Source of the DNA: Nostoc sp. CHAB 5834
GTDB taxonomy: Bacteria > Cyanobacteriota > Cyanobacteriia > Cyanobacteriales > Nostocaceae
Length of the DNA: 64,000 nt
Assembly (NCBI GenBank): GCA_020829485.1
Contig: JAIVFU010000027.1
Span: 1 to 64,000 of the forward strand
Direction: 5' to 3'
Under the pieces are notes generated by a model that worked only from the letters and a program-made list of their open reading frames with translations, had not been told where the DNA came from and made no database searches. The position numbers and the translations under genes are program-made. Positions 37,773 to 47,839 of this stretch are shown here, piece by piece. Within the stretch, counting starts at the first letter, position 1; each line of letters begins with the position of its first letter.

Positions 37773-38290
37773 TCACAAACTTGTAATATTGTAATGAAGT
37801 ACACCAACAATAATTGAATATAAAAGAGATTGTCTAGGCTATTAACCATATATTCATTACATCTTTAATTAAGACTTTGATTTTATAACCTTTCAATATT
37901 AATACTGAAATTATAGGTTCATGTAAAGATAATCGTAGATTAGGTTGAACATAGACACCCGAAGGTTAGTAAAATCCAACAAACCGCGAAAAACATTTAG
38001 TTACCGTTCTCCTATCGGAGACACTAGACATAGCTTGCTTACCCGCAGGGGTACAGGAAGCTACGTTCCTCAAACGCCACGGGACACCAAGGGCGAACAA
38101 GTAGAGAAATCCACCTAACACAATAGCTCCCCAACCTACACTGGTTAAGGTTTTTGGCTCTAAATGGGCTATCTTAAATACTGAGCTTAATCATATTTTT
38201 TATTAATGAATGATAGATATTTACAGTAAATGCCGTAGTTAACATAACCACGGCATTCTTAACTATATTTCCAAGATTTATTGTCAATCT
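37773..38290. other. Intergenic region with repeats
   Basis: Contains a Nostoc short repeat at about 38008-38060 (CTCCTATCGGAGACACTAG, CTTGCTTACCCGCAGGGGTA) and the hairpin at 38229-38257. No gene seen. Confidence 0.5.
38229..38257 (-). terminator. Hairpin after hflX
   Basis: AATGCCGT and ACGGCATT form an 8-bp stem, 34 bp beyond the hflX stop on the minus strand. There is no clear U-tract. Confidence 0.5.
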
Positions 38291-40060
38291 TTACCCACAG
38301 TCAACGGCATATTCTATCAACTGGGCAAGACGCTGACGTAAGGTTTCTAATCCCAAGCGCTGACTCGCAGAAATAAACACCGCTAGGGGGAATTCTTCTC
38401 TAGCTAGAGCTAGTGTCTCACTATTGGCTTGATCAATCTTGTTAAAAATAACCAGCGCGGGGCCAGGAGTTATTGGCATTTGCGCTAAGATTTCTCTAAC
38501 TGAGCGAATATGACGCAACCAAGCGGGGTGAGACAAATCCACCAAATGTAGTAGGGCATCGGCTTCTGTGACTTCCTCTAAGGTGGCGCGAAAGGCATCC
38601 ATTAACGATGCAGGCAGTTCGTGTATGAACCCTACTGTATCTGTAATCAGAATTTCTTGAGGTTTATCAGCTTCGCCATGAGGAATTACCAGACGGCGGG
38701 TGGTGGGATCGAGAGTGGCAAATAGCTGGTCGGCTGTATAAACTTCTGCATTCGTGAGAGCATTCAGCAAAGTGGACTTGCCAGCGTTAGTATATCCAAC
38801 CAAAGCCACCGAGGGAACTTCTTCATGCTGTCGTCGCTGTCGTAACCGTGAACGATGCGCTTGCAATTGGTCTACTTCTTTTTGCAGTCGAGAAATACGC
38901 TGCCCAATGGCACGGCGTTCAGTTTCCAGTTTGGTTTCACCAGGGCCACGAGTCCCAATACCACCACCCAATCGGGACATGGTGCGACCTCTACCAGCCA
39001 GTCGCGGCTGCATGTATTCTAGCTGTGCTAATTCTACTTGCAACTTACCGGCACGAGACTGAGCGCGTTGAGCAAAGATATCCAAAATTACTTCGGTGCG
39101 GTCAACTACCCGAATACCAATTTGCATTTCTAAGTTGCGGACTTGGGAGGGTGAGAGGTCACGGTCGAAGACAACAAGGTTGACTCCTAGTGTTTGGGCA
39201 GTTAGGGCAATTTCTTGCACCTTACCTTCGCCAACTACTGTCTGGGGATGAACGCGCGATCGCTTTTGTTGTATTGTCTGTAATACATCTCCCCCAGCAG
39301 TATCAACTAACCGTGCCAATTCTACTAGGGTGTCTTGGAATTGTAAGGGAGTTATTTCACTGGTCATCAGCCCCACAATTAGGACGCGATCGTGGTCAGA
39401 ATCTACTTCCTGGGCGATAAATTCGCGCTGGAATTCCGCTTCCAGATTTTCTACCAAGTCTACTAAATCCTGGTCTGCCAGATCATCCAAGCCCAGAGGT
39501 GGCGATATATTCCAACTTGGGGATTGGATTTGTTTATTGTGAGCAAAGCCGAATTGGCTTTCCTCTACTTTGACAGCAGCAGGACTAGGAATCAGGGTGC
39601 GAGAGTCTTGGGGTGTCAGATGAGCTAGATAAGCTTCTTTCACATACCCAGTCGCGCCGCCTCCTCGCCGTGTGAATCCCGTTCCGGTAATGTTTAGGAC
39701 TACTAGGGCATCTAAACGTTGCAGTGCCATCGCTGTGAGTGCCGCTTCATTGGGCGGTTCTGGCTTTAAATGGGTGGCGATGCAACGAATACCACTGAGT
39801 CGTTCTGCACCGTAACGGGGCAATTCTAGGGGTGGTATTTGTGTTTGACGCGGTGTGCCTACCCCGACGCGAATCACTTGTCCGCGACGGTTGACGTAGG
39901 CGCACACAGGCTGATTTACTTCTGTGCTAATTGCTGCCAGACGCTGGGAAAACTCGGACGTGGTGATGCGATCGCCCGGTATACGCTGGTGATACAGCCG
40001 CTGTAGTTGCTTCAGCTGGCTGGACTTCAGACCTTGGAGATTTCCAAAAATAGTTTCTAT
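38291..40060 (-). CDS. hflX: GTPase HflX (start codon uncertain)
   Basis: Ribosome-associated GTPase that rescues or splits stalled ribosomes. G1 GYTNAGKSTLLNAL, G3 DTVGFIHELP, G4 FNKID and the linker GGGIGTRGPGETKLETERR are clear. The first standard start is GTG 39907, giving 538 residues, but the frame stays open and protein-like for 51 more codons (ETIFGNLQGLKSSQLKQLQ...), ending at an ATA (40060) just after a stop. The homologues I recall begin with Met at that ATA. So it either uses a rare ATA/CTG start or has lost its ATG and begins at GTG. Confidence 0.9.
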   Translation of the reverse strand: METIFGNLQGLKSSQLKQLQRLYHQRIPGDRITTSEFSQRLAAISTEVNQPVCAYVNRRGQVIRVGVGTPRQTQIPPLELPRYGAERLSGIRCIATHLKPEPPNEAALTAMALQRLDALVVLNITGTGFTRRGGGATGYVKEAYLAHLTPQDSRTLIPSPAAVKVEESQFGFAHNKQIQSPSWNISPPLGLDDLADQDLVDLVENLEAEFQREFIAQEVDSDHDRVLIVGLMTSEITPLQFQDTLVELARLVDTAGGDVLQTIQQKRSRVHPQTVVGEGKVQEIALTAQTLGVNLVVFDRDLSPSQVRNLEMQIGIRVVDRTEVILDIFAQRAQSRAGKLQVELAQLEYMQPRLAGRGRTMSRLGGGIGTRGPGETKLETERRAIGQRISRLQKEVDQLQAHRSRLRQRRQHEEVPSVALVGYTNAGKSTLLNALTNAEVYTADQLFATLDPTTRRLVIPHGEADKPQEILITDTVGFIHELPASLMDAFRATLEEVTEADALLHLVDLSHPAWLRHIRSVREILAQMPITPGPALVIFNKIDQANSETLALAREEFPLAVFISASQRLGLETLRQRLAQLIEYAVDCG

Positions 40061-40290
40061 AGGCGTTTATGACCAGTAAAATGGCCCCCCGAATCCTTAT
40101 ATGTCTATTTTACAACAGGGTTTAGGCTCCTATCTCTCTCCTTTGAGGGATGCATTGTGAATTTGTTCACAGAGGTATTGATTCGGCGCTATTTTGGTGG
40201 TGCTGGCTTAAGTTGCTATTACAAGTGAGATTGTGAAAGCGATCGCTTAGAAGAAAATTAGATTAATTGTGCGATCGCTACATCACGCAC

Positions 40291-42345
40291 TTATTTTTTA
40301 ATTCGAACATTTGGGTACTCAGTTTTAGGTTTATTCAACACCCTAGCATTGATAAAACCAAAGCCTCCCCATCCAGATGGTTCTTGTCGTGTCAATTCTA
40401 GTCCCTTACCCGTTTTTCCTCGAACAACATTGAGCCGTCCTGTTGAGATATCTTGTGTCTTCATTTGAATAAGCAAGTCTTTAACTCTGTCATCTTGCCA
40501 GGGATATCCTAGCCAGTAGTGGCTTTTTATACAAGAAAGAATTTTGATGAGAAAGTCAATTTCTACTTCGTGATACTCGCCTTTCTCACCTATACTGTCG
40601 TAACTAGCTAGTAGCTTATCTAACTCTTCTACATCTTTTCTAATTTCCGAGGCTTTCCACAAAGGATCGCGAGGAAAAATATGTGAGCCTGGTATAAAAG
40701 CATTGATTGCTGCTAGATTCAAGACATTAGAACGAGTTGCCTTGAGTGTGGGCCCTACCCAAACTGGCGTAATCTGAATATTATTAGGATCGTCTCCAAT
40801 CACCTGACGCATTCCCTCGTCAGCTTCATGAATTGCTCGGAAATCTTCTAAAATATGCTGAGGCAAAAAAAGGCGAGTTACATCAAGTAGTTCCTGACGA
40901 TAACCAAACATCCGTGCGTGCTGATGAACTGTATCCATCGTCTTTTGCTTGGCATCACGAAGGTAGTAAGTTACCATTAATCCGTCAATAGTTACACCAC
41001 GTCCAAGTCTATTACCCCCTACAAGAATATTCATTCCTGGACTATACTTTAGTTCTTTATCTGGGTTATTAGCATTAATAACTTTTGGTCTGACACTTTG
41101 TAATTCAGGTTTTAATTCTTCAATAAGTTGATTAAAAGATGGTAAATTTAGTGCTGTTTTGCTTAATTCTTGATAAGCTTCACTAAGATACTTTAATGCC
41201 TCTTTTTGTTTCGTAACTGAGGATTCTCCACAAATAGCCTGATCAATGTCTAAAACAAAGGAACTGATAATTTCTTCTAAATTTTTGTGATTGTCTTTTT
41301 TGTAACATATATGAGCTAAAAAAGAATATTTAGCATCTTCACTCCCTGATTGCATCTTGTAAATCGACCCAAGGAAGAAGCAGCACAGAGCCAGTTTAAG
41401 ACCACTAGGAATATCCCAGTTATTGCTAGGGTTTTCTCCTTCCTGTTTTTTTAAGCGATCTAATTCTTCGGCTTGAACTGTGCAGGAATATAAACTATTT
41501 TCTTCAAAAAATAAGTCACCTCCCATATAACTATTACCTGGTTGAGGGAGAGCAGCACAGAAAACTGGTTTGCAGCGATGCTCAAGATTTTGCAGCAAAA
41601 GGCTTTGAGGGGTTGCAGTAATTTGTATATATATATGATTAGCTACCTCTTTCCTAATGTCGCCAATTTTGACAAAAATTGAGCTATCTGGAACTGTAGC
41701 TTTACCTTTTTTACTCTGTTTTGCTTCGTTTGTATTCAAACTAGCATTATCAGCTTCATCATCAAATATTAGAGTGGGTACACTACTAGCTTTAGCAAAC
41801 TTGAGAACCTGAAGAAGGTTATCTAAGTGGCGCACATTCTTTGTAGATACTAGAACAATTCCTCTTTTTTTGATATAGGGAAGCAATTTGCTTTCAGCAA
41901 AGTCTTTTGGTCGATCATTTCTCCATTCTTCCCAATTAAAGACAACAGGCCCACCTTTCAGTTGATTGACAAAACGATCAGCAGTTTGTTTACCTAGCCA
42001 TGTGTTATCAGAAGTTAACACAATGAAGCAACGGAAATGGTTAGCCTGAGCAAGTGCCAGTGTAGCAATGGTAGTATTGGTTTTACCACTTTGGACTTTG
42101 CCATAGATTAGTCCGGTAGTACCATCAGCTATTTTTCCTTTGTGAGGCTGACTAACAATACCTGTACCTGTAGCACCAACATCACCAGAACCAAAAGTTG
42201 TGGAGTAAAAATGAACGCAATTCTGGACTACCTCAACAGCAGTTTGTTTTAATTGCTCTGCTGCTTTATCCCCAATTTTGCTTTTAACTTTGTCAATAAC
42301 TTTATTAATACAATATCCATCCGTTGCAATATCTATCTTAGTCAT
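40291..42345 (-). CDS. Z1-domain helicase-like protein
   Basis: 684 residues from ATG 42345, 10 bp after the upstream gene's stop; the frame continues to 42429 but would overlap that gene. Motifs in order: GLIYGKVQSGKT (Walker A, ~80), LIFDDEADNASLN (Walker B), IQITATPQSLLLQ (motif III), then the Z1 core NILVGGNRLGRGVTIDGL and MDTVHQHARMFGYR (motif VI). Z1 proteins are predicted helicase/nuclease components of bacterial defence operons, where they occur with MutL-type and AIPR genes; neither is seen here. It is paired with one small gene. Confidence 0.85.
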   Translation of the reverse strand: MTKIDIATDGYCINKVIDKVKSKIGDKAAEQLKQTAVEVVQNCVHFYSTTFGSGDVGATGTGIVSQPHKGKIADGTTGLIYGKVQSGKTNTTIATLALAQANHFRCFIVLTSDNTWLGKQTADRFVNQLKGGPVVFNWEEWRNDRPKDFAESKLLPYIKKRGIVLVSTKNVRHLDNLLQVLKFAKASSVPTLIFDDEADNASLNTNEAKQSKKGKATVPDSSIFVKIGDIRKEVANHIYIQITATPQSLLLQNLEHRCKPVFCAALPQPGNSYMGGDLFFEENSLYSCTVQAEELDRLKKQEGENPSNNWDIPSGLKLALCCFFLGSIYKMQSGSEDAKYSFLAHICYKKDNHKNLEEIISSFVLDIDQAICGESSVTKQKEALKYLSEAYQELSKTALNLPSFNQLIEELKPELQSVRPKVINANNPDKELKYSPGMNILVGGNRLGRGVTIDGLMVTYYLRDAKQKTMDTVHQHARMFGYRQELLDVTRLFLPQHILEDFRAIHEADEGMRQVIGDDPNNIQITPVWVGPTLKATRSNVLNLAAINAFIPGSHIFPRDPLWKASEIRKDVEELDKLLASYDSIGEKGEYHEVEIDFLIKILSCIKSHYWLGYPWQDDRVKDLLIQMKTQDISTGRLNVVRGKTGKGLELTRQEPSGWGGFGFINARVLNKPKTEYPNVRIKK

Positions 42346-42355
42346 CGGTGTTGCC

Positions 42356-42817
42356 CTAATTGGAAAAAAGTACACGAGGCCAGTCATTTTGAGGTACTGT
42401 CTGATCCATCTGTTGCCTACCTGGGCCACTTATATGATAACTACCATGTGTTTTTCGAGACACAGATATGTGTTGGCCAGCAATACCAGCATTTTTGTCC
42501 AATATACTCCAAAGCCTTTTCTGAGAGATGCAACAGATACCGTCTTTATGACAGATAAATGCCAAAAATACTGAAATAGCGTCGTATTTACTATGCAGGG
42601 TATCCAAGGCTAATTCTTCTTGACTACTGAAGGTAAAAGACCATGCAGATTTGGGTTTTTTAGAAACCTTAAAGAGAATGGCCGATTTACTAATCTCAGT
42701 TTCAACTAGATAAATGGATGAATGTATCGAAGATGCATGAGTTATTGTAAGGCGCTCTCCATGATCAATTAGCCGCAAAAACGCAGCGCCATGAAGGAAT
42801 TCCTGATCATTGATCAT
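42356..42817 (-). CDS. Unknown small protein paired with the Z1 gene
   Basis: 153 residues from ATG 42817 (the frame opens two codons earlier at a TTG). A beta-rich N-terminal half (YLVETEISKSAILFKVSKK, WSFTFSSQEELAL) and a C-terminal RKTHGSYHISGPGRQQMDQTV, WPRVLF. I do not recognise a family. It ends 10 bp before the Z1 start, so the two genes are almost certainly one unit, and it may be the nuclease-partner or target-recognition subunit; that is inference. Confidence 0.6.
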   Translation of the reverse strand: MINDQEFLHGAAFLRLIDHGERLTITHASSIHSSIYLVETEISKSAILFKVSKKPKSAWSFTFSSQEELALDTLHSKYDAISVFLAFICHKDGICCISQKRLWSILDKNAGIAGQHISVSRKTHGSYHISGPGRQQMDQTVPQNDWPRVLFSN

Positions 42818-42909
42818 TGTCAAATCTGGGCAAAGTCAAGGGAGATGTATAGGTTATGGCTAATCAGTACTAAGATAATCGCTCTTGGTTAGCGATCGCA
42901 CTAAATCTG

Positions 42910-43881
42910 TTAAACCAATAACATAGCATTCCGCGATCGCTTCACTGCTGTTTGCAATTCCCCCGACAACCAGCTATCAAATTGCGGATAAATTGGCGAT
43001 CGCGCCACCAATTCCCACCCCGCAGGTTGTAAAATTTCTCTTAATGCCTGTTCCTGAACATGAGGATAATCGGGATTCACTTCATCTTTTGGCCCAATTC
43101 CACCCAAATCTCGCGCACCAGCTTCGATACAAGCGAGTAACCAGCAGTCATCTTTAACTAAATTGGGCGGAATTTGAATAGTAATATCTGGCGGTAAAAT
43201 CTGACGCGCCCTAAAAATTACTTCTGGTAATTGATGAGGGTTAAAAGGTGGTGCATCAAAGGTTTGCTGATGTCCTGGACTATGAGGTTGCAGAATAACT
43301 TCTTGAATGTGATGGTAACGTTGGTGCATATCAGATATAGCTGTCAATGTTTCCCACCAATCATTTACAGTTTCCCCAATTCCTAACAGCAACCCAGTTG
43401 TAAAGGGAATCTGCAACTCTCCCGCCCATTGCAATTGTTGTAAACGAACTTCTGGTAATTTACTTGGTGCGTGTCGATGTACACTATTTAACAATGTTGG
43501 CGTTAACTGTTCCAACATCAGCCCCATCGAAACATTTACCTGCTTGAGCTTTTGCATTTCCTCAAAACTTAATGGCCCCGCATTGGTATGCGGTAAAAAC
43601 CCCATTGAAAGCGCTAATTCACACAAATCATAAATCCGCCTAAACCACGCTTGACGCATTGCCGAATGGGGATGTACTTCACCGCTAAGTATAAGTATTT
43701 CACAGACTTTTTCATTTTGAAGTGGTTTTAAAATACTTTCTGCATCTGAAACACTCATCCAGGGACTTTTACCCGGTTCGCTGCGAAAGTTGCAGTAACT
43801 ACAGCGATTAAAGCACTCGTAAGTAGGAACGATTGTATAAGCAGGGCTATAAGTGACAAGACGAGAATTATTAATTGGCAT
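42910..43881 (-). CDS. cofG: FO synthase subunit CofG (radical SAM)
   Basis: 323 residues. The radical-SAM cluster motif is C-x3-C-x2-C in YECFNRCSYCNF (~23-30), with SGEVHP and LLLGIGET further on. CofG and CofH together make the deazaflavin FO, the chromophore of photolyases and precursor of F420. CofH is not in this window. It lies 86 bp after crtW in the same direction. Confidence 0.9.
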   Translation of the reverse strand: MPINNSRLVTYSPAYTIVPTYECFNRCSYCNFRSEPGKSPWMSVSDAESILKPLQNEKVCEILILSGEVHPHSAMRQAWFRRIYDLCELALSMGFLPHTNAGPLSFEEMQKLKQVNVSMGLMLEQLTPTLLNSVHRHAPSKLPEVRLQQLQWAGELQIPFTTGLLLGIGETVNDWWETLTAISDMHQRYHHIQEVILQPHSPGHQQTFDAPPFNPHQLPEVIFRARQILPPDITIQIPPNLVKDDCWLLACIEAGARDLGGIGPKDEVNPDYPHVQEQALREILQPAGWELVARSPIYPQFDSWLSGELQTAVKRSRNAMLLV

Positions 43882-43967
43882 AAGTAGGATAATCTAAAAG
43901 AATGTCTTGCTCAAACTATATAGATTACCGTGCGACTTTTGTTGCCATAATATTAGATAAACAATAA

Positions 43968-44729
43968 CTATTTTGCTTTGTAAATTTCTGGTAACTGCCA
44001 CCAACAAACATTGGGATATTGGTGATGTTCTTCGTGGTAGCCAAAATGATAGCATGTGATAAATGACCACCAAATAGGACGGCTAATTGTTTTAGCACAA
44101 TGAGGCTGTACATAACCTCCCATTGGTTCACTATGAGGTAAAAAAGTCCCGAAATAGAATAATTGTAATGAACTTAAAAGCGAAGGTAGCACCCAAAAGT
44201 AAGTTAGATTATCACTTGGTATATGGAGTATGTATTTAGCAAAGTTATAAATAATACTCAATGCAATTATTTGTCCCCAACTCCAGTAACCTTTCATAAA
44301 ATGAAAATACCAAGCAAATAAATTTTGGTGTTTCCCGTTATGAAAATCCGGGTCTATTTTACTTGCAGGATTGTGGTGGTGTAACCAATGTTTTTTAAGT
44401 AGTTTTTGATATGGTAAAAGACCATAAAGAGATAGGGTTAATGTTCCAATAAAATGATTAATCTTGGGATTCTGGGGAAATACTACGCCATGCATAGCAT
44501 CATGAGATGTAATAAATAATCCCGTATATAAAAATGTTTGCCATAGGAGAACAGGCAATAACATCCAAAATTTCAGCTTGGAGATGTCAAGTGAAAGTAA
44601 TATACTCAGGCTAATAACCCATGCGCTAACAATGACAATAGCAATGAAAAGCCCTTTAAACTGAAATTTATTTCTCACTACTGGAGTCAGTGTTGTTTGA
44701 TGACTGGGTGGTTGTTCTAACTGGATCAC
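43968..44729 (-). CDS. crtW: Beta-carotene ketolase CrtW
   Basis: 253 residues from GTG 44729, the start matching a N. punctiforme CrtW N-terminus as I recall it (IQLEQPPSH); the longer frame to 44789 is less likely. Membrane di-iron oxygenase: His boxes HDAMHG, HWLHHHNP and HEEHHQYP, with about four membrane helices. It adds 4-keto groups to beta-carotene, giving echinenone and canthaxanthin. Confidence 0.93.
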   Translation of the reverse strand: MIQLEQPPSHQTTLTPVVRNKFQFKGLFIAIVIVSAWVISLSILLSLDISKLKFWMLLPVLLWQTFLYTGLFITSHDAMHGVVFPQNPKINHFIGTLTLSLYGLLPYQKLLKKHWLHHHNPASKIDPDFHNGKHQNLFAWYFHFMKGYWSWGQIIALSIIYNFAKYILHIPSDNLTYFWVLPSLLSSLQLFYFGTFLPHSEPMGGYVQPHCAKTISRPIWWSFITCYHFGYHEEHHQYPNVCWWQLPEIYKAK

Positions 44730-44789
44730 GCTTTTACTCCGCCTAGCATTCAGGTGAAAATTCCAAAAATATAGCCATGATAAAAACAA

Positions 44790-45523
44790 CTAACCGGGAA
44801 ATTCTGTTAGTGGTCAATTTTTTGCACTGGACAATGCCAATGCTCAAAAATATGTATAAATATTAAGATACTTTAACTAGTATTACACAAGCAACTGCTA
44901 TTCTAAAAACTGTTTTCGGTTGAAAGGTTGGGTGATACAAGTAATAACACTGAATAACTTAGTATTTAGTATAACTAGTGTCTTTTTTTGATCCTTTACA
45001 AAGATGGTCAATAATTAGCGGGGAGTTTAGGAGATTAGGTGAAGTACGTCTTGCACTACGCTATAACCGTTGAGATCCTAAAGTAGGTAAGCTAGAAAAC
45101 CGATCATAGCAAAGCGATCGCTCCAAAGTTCAGGCTGAGGAGTCAGCACAAGTTCAGCAGCGTTGCAATTTTTGTCATTGTATGCAGTTCAGTTTGATTC
45201 CTAATATAAAGTCCCCTTATTAAGTTAAGTTAAGTTCAGAAGCTAATTACATCCTTCATATTACTTAACTTACCCATTTTGCGCTATCTGTCTCTAGTTT
45301 CAATGTAGAAACAACTCTAAAGCATGAGATTTTAAGGACTTTAGGAAATATTTATCTAACAAGAGTTCAATAATAGCTTCTAAGCTGTTCCACAAATAAC
45401 CTTGCATAATTAGGACGAATTTCTCACAAGCTTTGTATCACTTGTTTCCTGGTTTGATAAAGTGGGTTTTGCGGCAAGGGTTGAAGAATCAGGATAATTA
45501 ATTTTTGCTACCAGCACATTCTG
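44790..45523. other. Intergenic region, no gene seen
   Basis: About 730 bp, AT-rich, with a triple AAGTT tandem (TTAAGTTAAGTTAAGTTC at about 45217-45234) and TTACTTAACTTACC nearby. No convincing gene or hairpin. It should contain the crtW promoter. Confidence 0.45.
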
Positions 45524-45973
45524 CTATTGCGACTCACATTCTCGTTTAGTCACATAGTGGCGATAGCGAAACATAGCTTCTAGTTGTACTTGCACTAACC
45601 AACCACTGACAAATTCAACTGTACCTCCACCAGGCATAGAGAAGGAAATAGCATCAGTCAGCCTAGTTTTGCCAGCTTCCGGTTCAAATTCATGTTGATG
45701 TACCCAAGATTCAAAGGGGCCAGATATCTGTTCGTCGGTAAATAGGCGATATTTTTCACATTCAGTATGACGGGCTAACCAAGTTAAGGGTAATGGGCCG
45801 AGAAACAGGCGAAATTCTGTAATAGCGCCCACGTTTAGCCCCCCCTCACGACGAACCACTTGGACTGGCTGCCAAGGTGGGTTTAGCAGTTGCAAAATAT
45901 CTGCCCTTTCGTGAAATTTCCAAACTACTTCTGGTGAGGCATTAATTACTGAGGAATGTTTAAAGTGCAGCAT
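45524..45973 (-). CDS. SRPBCC family protein (cyclase/dehydrase-like)
   Basis: 149 residues: FKHSSVINASPEVVWKFHERADILQLLNPPWQPV is the START/SRPBCC ligand-binding fold opening, with VHQHEFEP and TRLTDAISFSMPGGG later. Such proteins bind lipophilic molecules. It is the last of a tight three-gene operon (47839 to 45524). Confidence 0.8.
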   Translation of the reverse strand: MLHFKHSSVINASPEVVWKFHERADILQLLNPPWQPVQVVRREGGLNVGAITEFRLFLGPLPLTWLARHTECEKYRLFTDEQISGPFESWVHQHEFEPEAGKTRLTDAISFSMPGGGTVEFVSGWLVQVQLEAMFRYRHYVTKRECESQ

Positions 45974-45992
45974 GGAAAGAAAAACCTAAAAT

Positions 45993-46181
45993 TCAGCTTT
46001 CGGATTCGGTATCAATCTCGATATCTAGGGTATCTTCATCAACCCGCACATACAAAATATTTGGGTTACAGCAAACTTGACAATCTTCAACATAAGATTG
46101 CTGTCCTCCAGCACTCAAATCAATAAAAGTTAAGTTCGGTTCGCCGCAATAGGCGCAGTAATACTCGGCTGTGTTTTGCAT
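45993..46181 (-). CDS. CPXCG-type cysteine-rich protein
   Basis: 62 residues from ATG 46181. Two Cys pairs (YCAYCGEP and VEDCQVCCNP) fit a small zinc-binding fold, ending in an acidic tail (DEDTLDIEIDTESES). It lies between the radical-SAM and SRPBCC genes with 8-20 bp gaps, so it belongs to that operon. Confidence 0.8.
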   Translation of the reverse strand: MQNTAEYYCAYCGEPNLTFIDLSAGGQQSYVEDCQVCCNPNILYVRVDEDTLDIEIDTESES

Positions 46182-46192
46182 CAAGTTTTCAG

Positions 46193-47839
46193 CTAGGAAT
46201 TCAATGGCTGTAGTTCTTTGGGGGATGGATTAATATAACTTTTAGCTTCAGCCAAATGCTTTAGTAGTGTAGACTGTGGCAGAGGCCCTTGCAAGTGGCT
46301 CCAGGGTAATACTTGTTCTGTTGACCATTCGGCGTGGACGTAGAAATCTAAATCGGGGATTTGTCCTTTGAGTTGTTTAAAAGCACGTTTGTAGCTACCC
46401 AAGGAGTCGCCAAAGTCACGAGTAAGTTGCAGGAGTTGGGACACTCTGCGATCGCCTCTCGACAACAAAGCTTGTATAATCGACCAATTATAGCTTTCTG
46501 GACGAAATTCTATCCCCTGTGGTTTTAGCTGTTTTTGCAAAAACTGCAACCGCTTTTCTGCTTGCCGATTCACTCCAAACCATTGAAACGGTGTGTGTGC
46601 TTTGGGTACAAAGGTGCTGCATCCGTATGTTAACCGCAATCCCGGCGCAGCTTTTTTGATATTACGCATCATCACCACGGTTTGTTCTAAATCTTCTACT
46701 TCTTCACCGGGAATTCCTGCCATTCCGTAGAGTTTCAAGCTTTTTAATCCGCCAGCTTTGGCATTTACCGCCGCTTGGATAATTTCGTCGTTATGCAGCT
46801 TTTTGTTGATGATTTGCCGGATTTTCTCGGAACCACTCTCTACTGCAATGGTAAGCGATCGCGTGTCTCGTTTTGTCAAAGTTTCTGCTAGCTGCACTGT
46901 TACGGTATTGGTTCGTACTGAGGCAATACTGAGACGGACATCATCGTACTTTGGTTGACTAATATAGTCCAGCAAAGTCTCAAATTCTGGGTGTTGTGTA
47001 ACAGAAGCTCCTAATAATCCTAACCTGTTTGTGACTTCTAAACCTTTTGCGATCGCTGGAATTAATGAACTTTCAAGACTGGCTGTTCTAAAAGGCAGTG
47101 TGAGATAACTTGCCAAACAAAAGCGGCACATTTCTGGACAACTTCTCACCACTTCCACCATGTAAATATTTTCCCAGGCGGCTTTTTCGGTAACTACAGT
47201 CGATGCAGATAGCGTATTTCCCCGATAAGTTTGCTTTTGCACCACTGCGGGAATTTCGGGAGAAATTGGATTAATTGACTTTACCGCACCATCTATGCTG
47301 TGATATTCGACTTCATACAAACTGGGTACATAAATTCCTGGGACTTGTGCAAGTCTTTTTAGTTGAGTTTGTCTTGAGGCATTTCTTACTTCTTTGTACG
47401 CCTCAATGAAATTTCCCAGGAGGTTTTCGCCATCCCCCAGTAAAATTACATCAAAAAAAGCTGCAAAAGGTTCGGGATTCGCTGTGAGAACGGGCCCACC
47501 ACCAAAAATTATCGGATGAGAATCATCACGAGAAGTTGCCAAAATAGGAATTTCTAAAGATTCCAGCAAATTTAAAATATTCACATAATCCAGTTCCCAG
47601 GAAATCGAAAATCCTACAATTTCCGGCGTTCTGGGGAGTTGTTCGTGAGTATCTGTAAACAGGCGACTCACCTGCACATCATCACGCATAGCCAAGGTTG
47701 CCCAAACTACCTGATAGCCGAGGCTAGTGATACCTACGCTGTACTCATTGGGAAAGGCGAAGATGATGGGGATAGCGTTGGTATCTGGGTTAGCGGGGGT
47801 GAAAAGGAGGCGTTCAGAGGTAAATACAGATGATGTCAC
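46193..47839 (-). CDS. B12-binding-type radical SAM protein
   Basis: 548 residues with a GTG start. An N-terminal region with B12-binding-like architecture (FAFPNEYSVGITSLGYQVV; PIIFGGGPVLTANPEPFAAF) is followed by a radical SAM core with C-x3-C-x2-C in RSCPEMCRFCLAS and VESGSEKIRQIINKKL, AGIPGEEVEDLEQTV. This is the TIGR03960-like group of cyanobacterial radical-SAM proteins, of unknown substrate. First gene of a three-gene operon. Confidence 0.88.
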   Translation of the reverse strand: MTSSVFTSERLLFTPANPDTNAIPIIFAFPNEYSVGITSLGYQVVWATLAMRDDVQVSRLFTDTHEQLPRTPEIVGFSISWELDYVNILNLLESLEIPILATSRDDSHPIIFGGGPVLTANPEPFAAFFDVILLGDGENLLGNFIEAYKEVRNASRQTQLKRLAQVPGIYVPSLYEVEYHSIDGAVKSINPISPEIPAVVQKQTYRGNTLSASTVVTEKAAWENIYMVEVVRSCPEMCRFCLASYLTLPFRTASLESSLIPAIAKGLEVTNRLGLLGASVTQHPEFETLLDYISQPKYDDVRLSIASVRTNTVTVQLAETLTKRDTRSLTIAVESGSEKIRQIINKKLHNDEIIQAAVNAKAGGLKSLKLYGMAGIPGEEVEDLEQTVVMMRNIKKAAPGLRLTYGCSTFVPKAHTPFQWFGVNRQAEKRLQFLQKQLKPQGIEFRPESYNWSIIQALLSRGDRRVSQLLQLTRDFGDSLGSYKRAFKQLKGQIPDLDFYVHAEWSTEQVLPWSHLQGPLPQSTLLKHLAEAKSYINPSPKELQPLNS

